A stretch of DNA of 64,000 bases from Paraphysoderma sedebokerense (GCA_025602915.1 JAHLJZ010000081.1:1-64000), one strand, 5' to 3'; numbered from the stretch's first letter, positions 40,539 through 53,228 are shown. The notes: a model not told the origin generated them from the sequence alone. Numbers and translations: made by a program.

Positions 40539-40851
40539 ATAATCAACGTATTAATGTCTGATTGTTCATCATCTTCCAGAAGCTGCAATGGCATTTAAGT
40601 CGATGTGAATGAATCTATCCTATGATTAATTTCTTATATTATTTTGAATGTATAGCACAAATTGTAACTTTGCAGTTCTATGCTGAATCAATTAATTTGT
40701 CTTTCTAATGGTGCCTCCTTAATCCTCTCAAATTATCTTCCTGTCCGTAATGTCACTGAGTGTCAACCGATTCCAAACTCAGAAATGATCTGACGACCGA
40801 GTCTGGCCACAGTCCACACAAACTTGACCGTTAGATCAAGACTCATATTTT
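40539..40851. other. spacer between two plus-strand genes
   Basis: 3' region of the RRM gene and 5' region of the next gene. No gene or clear motif seen. Confidence 0.5.
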
Positions 40852-41370
40852 ATGTCAGATAAAAGCCACCATTCTAACGACTACTTCCTTCTCCTTCTTG
40901 GTAAACCACTCTCTTCGACTGAAATAGCATGTCATTTACAAGAGTATCATCCGAATGCTCCGGAAATCAAAAGTTTTAGCGACTGCGTTTTCCACAATTA
41001 CAAAACCGAAGGAATCTCCTATTGCTTTGATTACCCCATCTCACAATCTTCCTCATCTTCTTCTTCATCCTCAACTCCTTCGTCCAAGGAACCATACTTA
41101 GCCGCAATCCACATATACACATCTCACCAGGGCTACAGTCCTTTCCGTCTTGAAATACCGTTACCCCATGATCTTCGAATAACAGATAAAGGTTATGAAA
41201 TCGTTCAAAAGTTAGGAGAACCAGATAAAAAAGCTGGTGGTAAAGGTATTATCAATTGTTGTGTGGTTTATGAGACGTTGGGCATTCAAGTAGAATTTAA
41301 GGGTAAAAGTTGGGACGATAAGGATGTGGAGATTGCTTGTTTGACGATATATCAGGGCGCGAATAAATGA
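40852..41370 (+). CDS. uncharacterised 172-residue protein
   Basis: Intronless frame starting MSDKSHHSNDYFLLLLGKPL. I do not recognise a named family. It alternates short strands and turns: SDCVFHNYKTEGISYCFDYP, a nine-Ser linker, then LAAIHIYTSHQGYSPFRLEI, GYEIVQKLGEPDKKAGGKGI and CVVYETLGIQVEFKGKSW. The pattern of a Gly-rich hinge plus two GI..F strands, with LGEP..K..G, looks like a compact beta protein, and the even composition and codon order argue that it is real. No signal peptide or membrane segment. Its stop is followed closely by the 3' side of minus-strand sequence. Being unspliced among heavily spliced neighbours, it could be a recent retrocopy or acquired gene. Confidence 0.7.
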   Translation: MSDKSHHSNDYFLLLLGKPLSSTEIACHLQEYHPNAPEIKSFSDCVFHNYKTEGISYCFDYPISQSSSSSSSSSTPSSKEPYLAAIHIYTSHQGYSPFRLEIPLPHDLRITDKGYEIVQKLGEPDKKAGGKGIINCCVVYETLGIQVEFKGKSWDDKDVEIACLTIYQGANK

Positions 41371-42261
41371 ATAAATTATTTTCTCAATAATTGAAAGTAA
41401 TGAAGTATCAATCATATATCATATCAAAAAGGGGCAGACACTTGATCTGAAAGTATGGGTACTTAATGATTTGCACAAGTGTATCAGGCTCAGCAGAAGG
41501 TGGGCCGTTGAGATGAGAAGTATTACGTCGTTTGATCTTCGAATCCTTCACAGTGAAAGGTGATGGACAGCAATTGTCAAGCATAATAAACAAAGCACTT
41601 GGAACATTCATTTCATAGACTTAATAGAAATAAAAAGTAATGCCAGCCTGATGGACAGTATCGGACCTGACATCTGAGATGTTTCCAACTTACAGGATGG
41701 GCGGTGCACCTACGATTTTGAGTTATTTTAGATCATTTTATCGGTTATGTTGCCTTAGAGGCCTCATAATCAGAACTTGAGTGTCGCAAGAAAATACAGC
41801 AGTAGTATTCCTAGTTTCTGGATAGCTGTTACTGTCCTGGGAGTTCTGTGCCCTACGTGGTGATTGTCAACCAATTCAGGATTAGCAGAGGCGTTGAAAA
41901 AACGGGACCGTCGAATTTACTGAAGAGGGCAGAATCAGGTTTCACCTGCATATTTGTCCCAATTCTTCTTATCTCGCCGTGTCCGACACAGGCTATTTGA
42001 GAATGCTGACAGACAATGAGGGGCCGGGATGCAAATCATTTGCGTTTTTTGTAGATAACAATATATTGCGTATTCCAAATAAATACATATCATATTATAG
42101 ATAACGACTGGATTACAATATACTCAACAATCGCAAACCAGTCTGGAATCTAATTTAGATTATTCTTATAGAAAGAGAAAATAAAAATGAAGGGATGATA
42201 AAATAAAAGCACTCATTCCATCAACAGTCATCTCGACACAATGTAGAGTCACCTAATTTGT
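41371..42261. other. convergent spacer with possible small minus-strand exons
   Basis: A minus-strand frame at 41408-41620 reads VYEMNVPSALFIMLDNC and then CPSPFTVKDSKIKRRNTSHL, ending LPLFDMIYD. Another, near 41870-41960, reads MQVKPDSALFSKFDGPVFST. Composition looks coding, and a TCCTGTAAGT donor lies near 41700 on the same strand, so a small multi-exon gene is possible. I cannot join the parts with confidence and do not recognise the family. Confidence 0.3.
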
Positions 42262-45200
42262 TTACTTTTGCTTATCACGGTGCAATAATTTCAAACCGAG
42301 GAAAGCCAATACAGCCCATACGACGGCAATACCAAGAATCGATGACATATCTGTTGATAAGTTATCCTTCCGGTACCCCTTCTCAATATAGGATGGGGCA
42401 TTGCTGTCGTTGAGTTCTTGCCAACTAGATACGGTATCATCGACAGTAAGAAAATAAGATTAGATCAAACATGAAATGAGAATATATCAGTCGCTTTTTA
42501 GCATCCGAGAGTCTTGGAACAAAATTATGCTTACGGTCTGACTATGGTCTCGGTAAGATACAACGCTTCAATAGCGTATCGAGGTGACGAGAAATTCCAG
42601 AAAAACGAAATATATCGGAATGAACTATCGGGTTCCATAACTTCTTTTAAACTTGGGATGACACCTGGCATCCATAGAAAAATAACAAGTCAGTTTCTTT
42701 AGTACCAATCAAACAGGAGGAAGACAAATTTACCGCTGAATACCTGTAAATTATTGACAGGGTTAGTCAGTATACTCTATATTTCAGTCTTAAATAAGGA
42801 CACTTACTAAAGCCCATGCCAGTGCAAAAGCTGTACCAACAAGAGATGCACTCTCGCGCTTACAAATTGTCGAAAGGAAATATCCCATTGTAAAAGCTAA
42901 ATATGTCCGTCAAATCGGTTACTTACGTCCCGATTATGGCAATAATGATGTGCGAGAAATCGATACAAACCAGACAGATACAGTAACAAGACAATAGCAT
43001 AAATCAAAAAGATCGTTCCACGGTAATTCCATTGAAGAATAAAGGCTAGTGTAAACATAAAAGCAGCCAGGATGATTCTTGGAATATCGACGACAAATTT
43101 TGCAAGGAAATACGGCAACGTCGGCATCCCAGCGCTCGTGTCTCTCCAGAAGACTACTCTTTCATTACCGAAGGTGTTGGTGCCTTATTATGGCAAGCAG
43201 AAAAGGAAGAAAATGTGAGATCGCCGATAGGTGGGTCGAACATGAAAGCACCAACGTACCAACTGATATACCAGCAAAAAGGACACCGAGAGACATGAAT
43301 AAACCAACTTCACGTAAGAAGTCTCTGGGATTTTCGCACGCCCATCTGAGGAAAACTGTACAAAGTTGTGCATCAGATGTCAGATTAGGAACAACGAAGA
43401 AGATGTATACTATTACTTACCAGGAGTCACCTGGCACACTTCATCGGGTTGGCGACCAAGATAGTCCTAAACACAAAAATTGAAGTAAGCAAATGACAGA
43501 CATAAAACACCAGTAGTATGAAGTCTTACCATTTGTTGGGAAGCAATCGAAATGAAAGCACCGCTGCCGAGATGAAGTAACAAATCAACCAAAAACTTCA
43601 CTGGGCTTAAGAGTACTTGAGAAACTGCACGCTTCAGACATAGCCAAAAGACAAAGAAAAAGCCAGGGGTCTCTCGAATCGGATCAGATGTTCGAGTAAC
43701 AAAATTGGTGACTGACACTACAAATTCCCATAATTCACTCATGACATCCTTGAACCATTCCCAGATATCCTGAACAGTCTCGCCAAAGAACCAGAATAGA
43801 GAGCGAAAAGCATTGCCGATTTTATCACCGTCCTCTGGGGCTGACGGTATATTGGAGAGCGTGGCCTCCGAGCCTGCGTGAGCTGCGACCGAAGCAGAAA
43901 TCGGTTCACCTCTCATTGATTTATCCCAATAGGTGAATAATTTGGGCGGTGTAAAATCAGGCTGAAAAAGAATTCTGTAAGATATTTGAACTACTGCCGG
44001 AATGCTACAGTTTACTTACATCCCAGGAACATGGCACATGTCCAGATATGACGTTCATAAAAAAGTCAGAATGACTCTCCCCTTCCGGGCAGACAAAGCC
44101 GAGATTACTGAAATACTGAAGACATTGATCGCGAGGTCCGAAATAACAGACTTGGCCACCTATGAAAGAGTTAGAATCAACAATTAACTCTAGTGAAAGG
44201 TGTTCACCAATTCCTAACCTTTGCCCAACAACAGGACATCATCAAACTGATTAAAAGCAGCTGGACTGGGTGAATGAATGACGGCTGCAATGGTAATCAT
44301 TCGCATTTGAGCGATTCGCTTTAGAATCTTACACACTTCGAACGCCGTTGAAGAATCTGAGATGATCAACACATAAGATTAGCGGATTCCTCACAGTATA
44401 CGACGTAATATCAATTCAGTACCAAGCCCAGATGTAGGTTCATCCAGAAACAAAACTGATGGGTCGGTAACTAGTTCCATTCCGATGTTAACCTATAAGT
44501 GAAGTTAGCTACGGCGGGGATTAAGTTTTAAACAAAGTTAATGACTGACTCTTTTCCTTTGCCCTCCACTGATACCTCTTTCTTCCTCGTTACCAATGCA
44601 CTGATCCATGACGCCGTCCAATCCGAGAAACTGTATCACCTCAATGGCCTTCTCCTTCTTCTCTTTTTCAGACATAGAAGCGGGAAGCCGCATCAGAGCG
44701 CTATGAGTAATAATCTTACGCACAGTCAGTTCTCGTAACATGATGTCCTCTTGCGGAACATATCCGATCAGTTTCTTGTACTTCGAGAGCTCTTCTTCGT
44801 GGTCATTAATGAACACTTTGCCTGTTGTTCTTGGAGCTTTATTTGTCAACAGAGATATGAATGTGGATTTCCCGGCACCTGAATACAGAAATTGAATAAT
44901 GTAAATACTAGCCGTTAAACTGAGTTGCTGCCGCTCTCTTACCTGAAGGGCCCATGATAGCTAGAGTACGACCAGCCCAAAGAGTACCAGATACGCCTTT
45001 CATAATCCATTTACCATCTTGCAGGCGACGACCCAAATCTTCACATCGAATATTGAAGGTTTGAGACACAGGCGCCATCTGTTGTCCCTCTTGGGATTTC
45101 GACTGGCCCATTAATCTTTTCTTCTCCAGTTCTTGGGCCAACGCCTTATATTTCATACGCTGCTTAGCATCTCTTTTCGCTTTTTGGTGGAAGCCATACC

Positions 45201-46121
45201 ATACGAGTATAGCCAATGCGATAAAAAAGCCGATAACACCAACTCGGGTTGGACTTTCAGTTCCAGGCGGGCAACTAGCGAACGCAAAGCAACCTTCTCC
45301 TTTTACTGAACCTGTTATTCGGACGGTGAGATAACCACCCAAGCGTTTCAACAAAACCAGGAGAAATTACCAGGACGACAGAATTGACCTGCAGTTTGAA
45401 AAGGGAAGACAGAAGTCAGATATCACTTCATAGTGTAGCTAACTGAGCGGGATGAAACGAACCACTCGGACATAGTTTTATTTCGCCAGGATTGGGACAA
45501 TAAAATCCTACGGTAGTTGCGATTTAGTATAGTAAGATAATCGACAAATCAGATACAGCGATATACCTCCACAACAGTAAAATGGTTGAGTTGTGTTGGC
45601 AGGGCCTAAAGGCAACACAAGAAAGTGTCCGCATCAGATCGATTAAAACAATTCGAGTTTAACCGTGAAAGTAGTAAATTGTGGCGAAAAAAGTATGATT
45701 AACAAAACAGGGAGCAGAGCAACTTTGCGAAAGGATGATATTGATAGCGCATGTCGAACGAACGCAAATACAAGCGTGGAGAGAAAAAAGCTACATACAG
45801 AAAAACCCTAAAATGAACTGTCAGCTCTGCTAGTACGCAAATCTCAACAATAAGCGAAATGTTTAAGATTCCAACCTGGTGGGCATTTTTTCGGTTCTGA
45901 CGAAGGAAATAGACAAAAATTTCCAGGGGGACAAGGTCTCCACCGCACACCATTAGTGTTATAGTCAGGATTTTGACTCAAAAAGCTACATTTTTTATCG
46001 ACTTTTGGGTCAGGCTGCGGGACATAGAGATTAGTACTGCTCGGTAGAAATAAGAGCAGACAAGGGGCTATACCTGGACGCTCGAGCCTCTGTACATTTT
46101 TGCGAGCTCTGAACCCTCCAT
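42262..46121 (-). CDS. ADP1: ABCG-family transporter with Cys-rich N-terminal region (Adp1/ABCG24-like)
   Basis: Half-size ABC exporter of the white/ABCG group with one nucleotide-binding domain before the membrane domain. The start at 46121 gives [12 protein letters not shown], and the early exons are short and Cys/Pro-rich ([15 protein letters not shown]), as in the ABCG24/28 and Adp1 type. A membrane segment near 45200-45240 ([17 protein letters not shown]) precedes the NBD: IMGPSG at Walker [18 protein letters not shown], signature [12 protein letters not shown], and Walker [14 protein letters not shown]. The membrane domain has several hydrophobic helices and ends [20 protein letters not shown] and LHRDKQK. 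More than 15 exons. The substrate is unknown; related proteins move lipids or hydrophobic compounds. A cleaved signal peptide is not evident at this start, so an upstream exon is possible. Confidence 0.88.
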
Positions 46122-46608
46122 GATGAATTCGATTGATCTAGGAGAGAATAGCAGAGAGAGAAAGGTGGACTCTTGATTGAGATCAGTTCTCGGTTTTAAA
46201 GCGGAGATGGAGGAAGGAGCGGCAGTCTGGCTGAGACGAGGCAGTGGGCAACTCGCGCACTGTTGAATAAATGAGTCTATTTTTAGACACCAATCAAACA
46301 CAATCCACTTCGCACGCTATTAATATGCTTGTGTGATGGTTCTATTGTCGACTTCTCCATCCAAAACTGGCTGTCAGTTACTGCAAGCTTGTTTATCAAT
46401 TGCGAAAAACCATTATCTTCACTTCTGCTTTTCGAAGTTAAGTGTCACCTGGAGGATAACACAGTGGCTGACCTCCGCCGTAGTTGAGCTATGTCGTTTA
46501 GTGGCCAGTAATACACGTATGGTGCTTTTAAAAACTACTGATGTATATTACAAGTGTAACCAAATAATTCAAGTAGTGTTGGCTGCCAACACACCGTCAG
46601 CCACGTAA
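46122..46608. other. spacer upstream of the ABCG gene
   Basis: Between the ABCG start and the FEN1 stop. It holds the small hairpin listed separately. A plus-strand open frame here is not supported by any domain. Confidence 0.5.
46576..46592. repeat. perfect 8-bp-arm hairpin after FEN1
   Basis: GTGTTGGC and GCCAACAC flank a single base. It lies 17 bp beyond the FEN1 stop codon, so it would form a tight hairpin in the 3' untranslated RNA or a palindromic DNA site. Confidence 0.6.
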
Positions 46609-48288
46609 TTATTTCTTGCCCTTCCCTACCCCTTTCGCTGTAGGTTTTCCCTTCTTTGCAACCGGCCCTTTACTTGCTTTATCCGAAGCCTAATAGCAAA
46701 TCCGCATGAGAATGTAATTAACTCGACTCAATTCGCTTTTGAAACTGACCTTCCTCTTACTTCCAGCCGAGGAATCCTTTGGCAAGACTTTAAAAAACGT
46801 ATCCAATCGCCCTTGTTGCGCGACATTCCTGTTCTTTTGAAGTTTTTTCACTCCGTTGCGCACACGATCCTCACTAAGCTACTGTAAGTTATCGGATATA
46901 ACTTCGATTGCTTAAAATAAAAGACATACTTGAAATTTTTTTCTCTGACCAAAAACTGGACTATGCCTTCTTCGTCCGGATCTTCCCATTTTAGCTATAA
47001 TTGAAAGTCAATCTTTCTAGCCATGTAACACTCAAACCGCCGATATGCCGGGATAATAACTACTTACATCGAGCTCTTCGGGATTGCTCGCATCCGGGGT
47101 TTTGAATAACTGTCTTGCACGCTGATATGGCCAATCCTCCGGAAAATTGTGCTTCTTATTCGTGTTTTCAATGATCTTTTCGATGGTGCCGTATTCTTTG
47201 ATCAAATTAACTGCAGTTTTCGGACCAATACCTTTTATCGAATCGCAATAATCGCATCCCAAAAGAATACACAAATCGATAAACTAAACAATAAACAAAT
47301 TAGAAGATTGGATTAACACAACGGGAAATTCAAGCAGAAGTTAGACAGTCGCACTTGATCCATGGTAATTTCCATTCCTTCCAACACTTTATCGAGATGT
47401 ATTTCGCTGATAGGCATCTTTCGCGCTTCACTGAATGTAAGGTGACGTAGAAGAATCGGCGCATGGAAAGTTAATGTATCCATATCTTCCGAACCCGCGG
47501 CGTACACCTAATTACCATTATCGACCTGTTAATTTTGAAAATGATCTATCGAATCTTCGCATCTGAAGAAATACCTTGCCCGCTTTCGCCAATACTGCGG
47601 CCTGCGCTTCAGCTTCACCTGGTGCTTCCACATACGGAATCCCCATCAGTTTGAGTAACTTCTGACATTCAGTATTATGTTCTCGTGTGACTTTCACGGT
47701 TCGCTTGCTGAATTTATCCATATTTTCAGCATCGCCTAAAATATGCTGAATGTTAGTTGAAAACAACTTCATAATTATTTGATTGAACTGTAATATCACC
47801 TTTCTCTTCGGCGTCGGCTCGATTTTTCTCAGCTTCCTCACGGCGCTCTGATCTTTTTGCCAACTATAATTTTATATAATTAACTGCATAATTCTATGAA
47901 TTCATAGAAGTTCCTGTACATACCTCGCTAGACTTCATTTCTGGAGGTTTACCGTCGAAAACGTAGCATGGCTTTATTCCGTTCTCGACCATTCGAATTG
48001 TACGATAAAAGATACCCATAAGATGACTGTGTTTAGAAAAATGCAATCAGGAAAATGCAATTCAACCGGTCCAGTAAATGTTTGAGGATTGCCTGACCTT
48101 GTAGTTTCTCCAGATTCGTTCGCAAGCATTTGTCCATCAGATCGCACGGCTATGAGAAATTGATAGATGCTCATACTGGCGTCAATAGCAACTTTTCGGC
48201 CGAAATAATTTTTGATGTCGTTCTCTTTGATCGCTGCAGGAGCCCAATCTCCGATTACCTTTGTAAGACCATGAATACCTAGTGCCAT
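46609..48288 (-). CDS. FEN1: flap endonuclease 1
   Basis: Structure-specific 5' nuclease that removes Okazaki flaps and works in base-excision repair. The start at 48288 gives [17 protein letters not shown]. The N-domain has [20 protein letters not shown]; the I-domain has [20 protein letters not shown] and [10 protein letters not shown]; then [20 protein letters not shown], the helix-hairpin-helix region. Catalytic Asp/Glu residues of [17 protein letters not shown] and GCDYCD are all present. [10 protein letters not shown] is a clear PCNA-interacting (PIP) box, followed by a Lys-rich tail ending KGVGKGKK. Known FEN1 proteins start MGI(K/H/Q)GL, with Gly2 close to the active site; here two extra codons precede that Gly. 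About seven exons. Confidence 0.95.
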
Positions 48289-48718
48289 GTAACGAGAAGG
48301 TAGTGCGAAAGTTTGCATTCCCATCGCCAATTAGGGCGGGACATAGTCATTTAAGAGAGAGACGAGAGGTATAATCACCCATGACAAGGAAACTTTTATG
48401 GAAATATCTTTTGGTTGTATGAATTGGCAGTCGATACCTGACAAGATTTGAGCAACTAAAATGCGTAGAACGAGGTAGGGACCACAACATCTGGAATGGA
48501 TAGACAATGTTCATTTGCACTCGTGTCCCATATTGCTGAGGATCTTCAAAACATTAACAAGGCAGGCAATCTTTATAATGGGGAAAAGCGGGGAATAAGT
48601 TTATTTCTATGAATATTTGCATAAGTTCTAGCTATATATAGTACTATAATATCTGACATATCTGTATAATTTCGGATTCCCAACCCGGGGATTCTGAGAA
48701 CACGAACAAAGAACCGAA
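48289..48718. other. spacer between FEN1 and lipase 1
   Basis: Promoter side of FEN1 and 3' side of the downstream lipase. No gene seen. Confidence 0.5.
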
Positions 48719-50087
48719 CTAACACCAAGGGCCGAATATGACATTATCAAATACAACCAGGTGACTGAGTAAATTCAAGAATGGTACTCTAGAATTTGAA
48801 CAGTCTTTACATTCATTTGGAGAATCTTTATCGCAGACATAGTACTTTCCTGAGCTTTGTTGCCAATATTCCAAGGTGTGGTGCTTGTAGTCAAGGAAAG
48901 GGGGGATAAGATTGGGGATGAGGTCATTCGAGTGAACGACTCTTGAGATTCTAAATTTTTGTCGAGTAACATAGTCAGCAAATTTTGGGTTACCGACACG
49001 AGGTTGGCCAAATGTGTGTAGTTGAATGCGAGAATCGGGAATGTTGAATTGATGACGAAGTGCCAGCGTTGCTAAGAGACCTATGGCTCCACCTGATTCA
49101 TTCAGCTAGTTTAGCAAAAGATGACGATTATAAATGAAGTTTAAAAAATCTACTCACCTAAACTGTGACCCGTAACGTGTAAATCATAGTCCTTGTACTG
49201 AATCAGCAATTTTCCGATTTCTTCAAAAACAAGATCCCGCACAGCTTCCCAAGTTTCTTGAAACCCAGTATGAACTTGCAAGCCGGATTCAGATGTCGGT
49301 GTTTTTAACGGACTTTTAAATAACTTCAAGTCTTTTATGAAGTTTGGGAGCTCCAATGTTCCTCGGAAGCTAAGAATAATAGCCTTGAGACGATCGTTGA
49401 CGGCGATATAACCTGATTATTTCAAGAATATTTCAATATGGTTAATTAGAAATGGCGGCGGCGGAAGGAATTGTACTTACCCTTTGTAGCAGTTAACAAT
49501 GTGTCGAAAATTTTTACTGTGTATCACAAACGGATATGACGTTAAAATACAACAGCAGTGTCAAGCCCGGGGGATGAATGCACTTACAAACTCTAGTACC
49601 CTCGGTCCCTCCCTTACAGTGTGGTCCACAATTCCAATCATATACATTCTTGGAGAGAACACAATAAGAGGCGCCGGCAAACTAATTGGAAGTAACCACG
49701 TTAAATTTCCATTCGATCATTCCCAGTAGTGGCCTGCATACCTTGGCCCACACTCTGGCTTGATTCACTTCTGATTCTGGCCAGTTGTTATGTTCCCGAA
49801 ATCCACGTTTTGCGAGGGTGGACGAAGTGTTCAAGGCCTCGTTATAAGCGGTGACGTTGAGATCAACTACAACATCGTCCATTCCTTTCAAGAAATCCTG
49901 CATATCGGGAGTCATGGGAACTAAAGATGGCGTTAAGAGTTGTTTAGATTATTTTCCTTGAAGTCAATGATCGTAAATTACCTGGCAAATCGTAAACGGA
50001 GTTGACTTCGCGCTTGCCGATGACCACCGCCTCAACGGTGGACGTTAAGCTAATGGCGAGTAACAGTAAAGGAATGACTTTTAACAT
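48719..50087 (-). CDS. secreted class 3 lipase (Rhizomucor type), paralog 1
   Basis: Alpha/beta-hydrolase, predicted extracellular triacylglycerol lipase or esterase. The start at 50087 gives a signal peptide MLKVIPLLLLAISLTSTVEA followed by a KR-containing pro-region. Catalytic Ser lies in HVTGHSLGGA; the Asp is probably that of VVHSNDLIPNL and the His that of DYKHHTLEYW. Family strings include SFRGTLELPNFIKDLKLF and LQVHTGFQETWEAVRDLV. Cys residues of YDWNCGPHC suggest a disulfide near the lid. The protein ends FDNVIFGPWC. Six exons or so. A TATAAGA box about 50 bp upstream (50136-50142) suits an inducible gene. It is paralogous to the lipase at 53583-54841. Confidence 0.92.
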
Positions 50088-51978
50088 AGTTAAGCTTTAT
50101 AAGATTCTACCCCACATTTTTGATGGATCCCCAACTCTTATATCAAGTTCCGTACTGATGCATTTTCTGTCGAAAGGGTGTGTGCGCAAGACGATTTGAT
50201 AATTATGATGCCCCAATCATTATGCAAGCCGAATAAGCTACTTCCTGTGTATGGGAATAGATGATGGTAGATCCGAGCGCCGGGCGTTATGCACCGTCGT
50301 AACTGGACGCGACTCTTGGCGACGCAACAAATTTTTAATTAACAAGCGGCAAAAAATTACATTCCTATTGCACCAATCTGACAATGCCACTCACCGCCAA
50401 ATAAACATTAGCGGGGTCTTGGGATCAATTTATGGTAGAATGCCCCGCTATTGATTCAACGTTCCACGAAGGGTCCAAGAGCCCAACCTCATATGTGATC
50501 TCTTGGGAAAAGGAACGCAGAATTAATATCGCTGCATCATGCGGATCAGTTTCGGAGCTTTCGTGGTCGGAACTCGGAATGCCATTGCGTCTGGCTCGAA
50601 AGAGGAATCATTGCAGTGAAGACAAAGATTATCCTTTACCTGTTGAATTCCATCGTACTTTGACAAATCATAATCTGGAGTAATAATCCTATTCAAGACT
50701 TATCTTGCATAGGTTGCCGGCTCATAGCCGATATATCTCTTCAACCCATCCATCTTTCAAATTCTTACCATTGCGACCCCGTATTGTAATAATATTATGT
50801 GATTATCTGTCGTCGCTGTGTCGAATTCTGTCTGTCTGAGCTTTGAGTGAGTAGAAATCTAGAGAACGAACGACTAGAATTGAGTGCTTGCTTTTGTCCA
50901 TACGACATGACATTTTGTACCATTCGAAATTCTCTGCTAACTTAATGCAGAGGCAAGAAAAGTTTCTGTGATACGTTTATTTTGTTTCCGAAGAGAAAGG
51001 GTAGCTAATTTGGTTGATGGTTGACGAGATCGAGCATGAACCTACGACTTTATCGATGCGCTTCTCAAAATGTTCGATCTCCCATAGAACCATTATAACC
51101 ACGTTCTAGGTTAAACTCCATTCAATAGTTGGTGTTGCAATAACTTCTAACGAGTGATTCTCCTAGATCCTTCTCTCCTTCGATTTAGTTTTCTTTTGGC
51201 TGTAATCAAATACGTCCCTTTCTAGGGTGCAATAACTCATGAATCGGCGAAATATAACTCCGTCAGCCAGTAATGACTTATATCCAATGCCGCTCTTTCG
51301 TTTCGGCAACTACCAATTTTCATTGATAACCTCGAGGATTTCTGAGCCTTAAGGTGCAAGAATGAAAATTGTTCAGTGTTCCCTACCCTGTCCTCACCCT
51401 GCCAATTACATTACAAGCCTGCCTGAACATTCAACACATTACTTTATCAGTGATTCAGTAGCCAAATTAGTAGGTCAAAGCAATCTACGACTTCGTATAC
51501 AATTGATTCATAGTTTGGTCCCTCATTGTTATAGATGGAAAACATGAGTAAGCACATAGAATAAAAACTCTACTCTTGGCTCCATCGTCCATGATGCCGA
51601 TTAGATTCAATGATTTGTCATGATAATATTCAAGGCACTTTGACCGGCGCTGGACAGATTCTCGTTCAGTGCAGGACTGCATGCGTCTCCATGTTTATGC
51701 AACGAGGACAAAATGTAACATTTTAGATTACTAAACGCGCATCAGAGTTATATGAATAAGATCGGTCACTCCATATTGGCTGACAAATTTGGTAGACTCC
51801 CATTGGTTCTTTGGTGATTGTTGCGTCATAAAAACTATTTACAGGGAGATCGAATCTGACCAAGTGCTGGCGACATCCTCCGCGCGGAGTATCAGCGGAG
51901 ACGTGGTAGGAGATTTGGGGTATATAAACCCATCTTTCTCAATTCTAAAACTTTTGAGTCAAACTAAAGAAAGTGAGA
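50088..51978. other. divergent spacer of 1.9 kb, no gene seen
   Basis: Between lipase 1 and the reductase gene. Short open frames in all phases, none with a domain. It ends with the TATA box and CG-rich palindrome listed separately. It could hold regulatory sites for both genes. Confidence 0.5.
51878..51928 (+). promoter_or_regulatory. reductase promoter: CG palindrome and TATA box
   Basis: CTCCGCGCGGAG (51878-51889) is a 12-bp palindrome containing CCG/CGG ends of the kind bound by fungal Zn2Cys6 factors; another CGGAG follows at about 51896. TATATAAA lies at 51921-51928, about 50 bp before the reductase start. The TATA call is firm, the factor is a guess. Confidence 0.65.
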
Positions 51979-53228
51979 ATGCCATCCACTACAACCGAAG
52001 TCAGCAAGATCTTATGGAAAGGTCCAGTCCAAGAAGGCGAAGTCACCGAGAAGCATTTCGAGATCGTCAAGTCTCAGTCTGCTCCGTCAAAACTTGAAAG
52101 CGGCGATGTGGAAGTTCAGCTAATTTACATATCTGTTGAGTAAGTCTATCGCAAATCTATTGACAGTGGAGAGTTTCATGCTAATGATGTTTCGGCTAGT
52201 CCTTACATGCGTGGAAGAATGCGAAGCGCGAAAGGTTACTTCTTCAATTCGTTTGAACGAGACGAGCCTTTAGCAAGTATGGCAGTTGGAAAAATTGTGG
52301 AATCGAACAACCCCCAATTTCAAGTCGGAGACTTTGTCTCTGGATTGATGAATTGGGCAACTATAACCATCGTCAAAGGTGGCAACGGAATTCATAAACT
52401 CGGTAATGAAGCTGGGGTGCCTTTGAGTTATTATTTAGGTGTATTGGTATGCACACTATATGGAATCGTTGTGCATGATTTGTATTGACACAAACCCTCT
52501 GTGTAACAGGGTGTGAATGGGTTGAGTGCGTATGCCCCTCTCCTACGGATCGGCCAACCCAAAAAGGGTGAAACCGTTCTCATTTCGGCAGCTGCCGGTA
52601 AGTAGTGCTTTCATTCTTTTCCGCTTGATTATGTTTTAATTTTACATCCATTTTAGGTGGGGTTGGTCAAATAGTTGGACAAATATGTAAAAATGTGTAC
52701 GGATGCCGTGTGGTCGGGATCGCCGGGACAGACGCTAAAGTTGATTTTCTCCGTAACACCCTCAACTTTGATGCTGCATTCAACTACAAGACCATCGGCA
52801 GCATTGAGGAAGGAATAAAGAAGCACTGCCAGAACGGGATCGATATTTACTTTGACAACGTAGGCGGTGAAACATTGGTATCAGCGATCAGGCATTGTAA
52901 TCAACATGCCAGAATCATTGCCTGTGGAATGATATCTGACTACAACCTGGAAGAAAAGGACAGATTTCCAGTTCGTAATCTTTTCGAAGTTGTGACCAAG
53001 AGAATTCGAATGGAAGGCTTCCTTGTGGGTGATTATTACCAAGATATGGGATTAGTTGGTGGTTTTTTTAGAGATATGGGGCAATGGATATCTGAAGGGA
53101 AGGTAACGGTGTTCGAAGATGTAATTCAAGGATTTGATCAGGCGCCATCTGCATTTAGGGGATTGATGAAGGGAGATAATATTGGAAAGAGAGTCATTCA
53201 GTGTGCCGAAGATAAATTTCGTAAATAA
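51979..53228 (+). CDS. NADPH-dependent alkenal/2-alkenone reductase (zinc-less MDR)
   Basis: Medium-chain reductase of the leukotriene B4 dehydrogenase/prostaglandin reductase group; reduces the C=C bond of reactive aldehydes such as lipid-peroxidation products. The start at 51979 gives MPSTTTEVSKILWKGPVQEG. Early strings YISVDPYMRGRM and GFVS-like GDFVSGLMNW match the group. The Rossmann fold has ETVLISAAAGGVGQIVGQIC, and IDIYFDNVGGETL and GMISDYNL follow. NFDAAFNYK and KRIRMEGFLVGDYYQDMG are typical. No Zn-ligand cysteine cluster, as expected. Four exons. It lies between two lipase genes and on the opposite strand; a role in clearing lipid-derived aldehydes made during lipid breakdown is plausible but unproven. 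Confidence 0.93.

Noticed and set aside
50251-50683. Two plus-strand open frames in the 1.9-kb spacer
   Set aside because: No domain, no splice sites linking them and random-looking composition.
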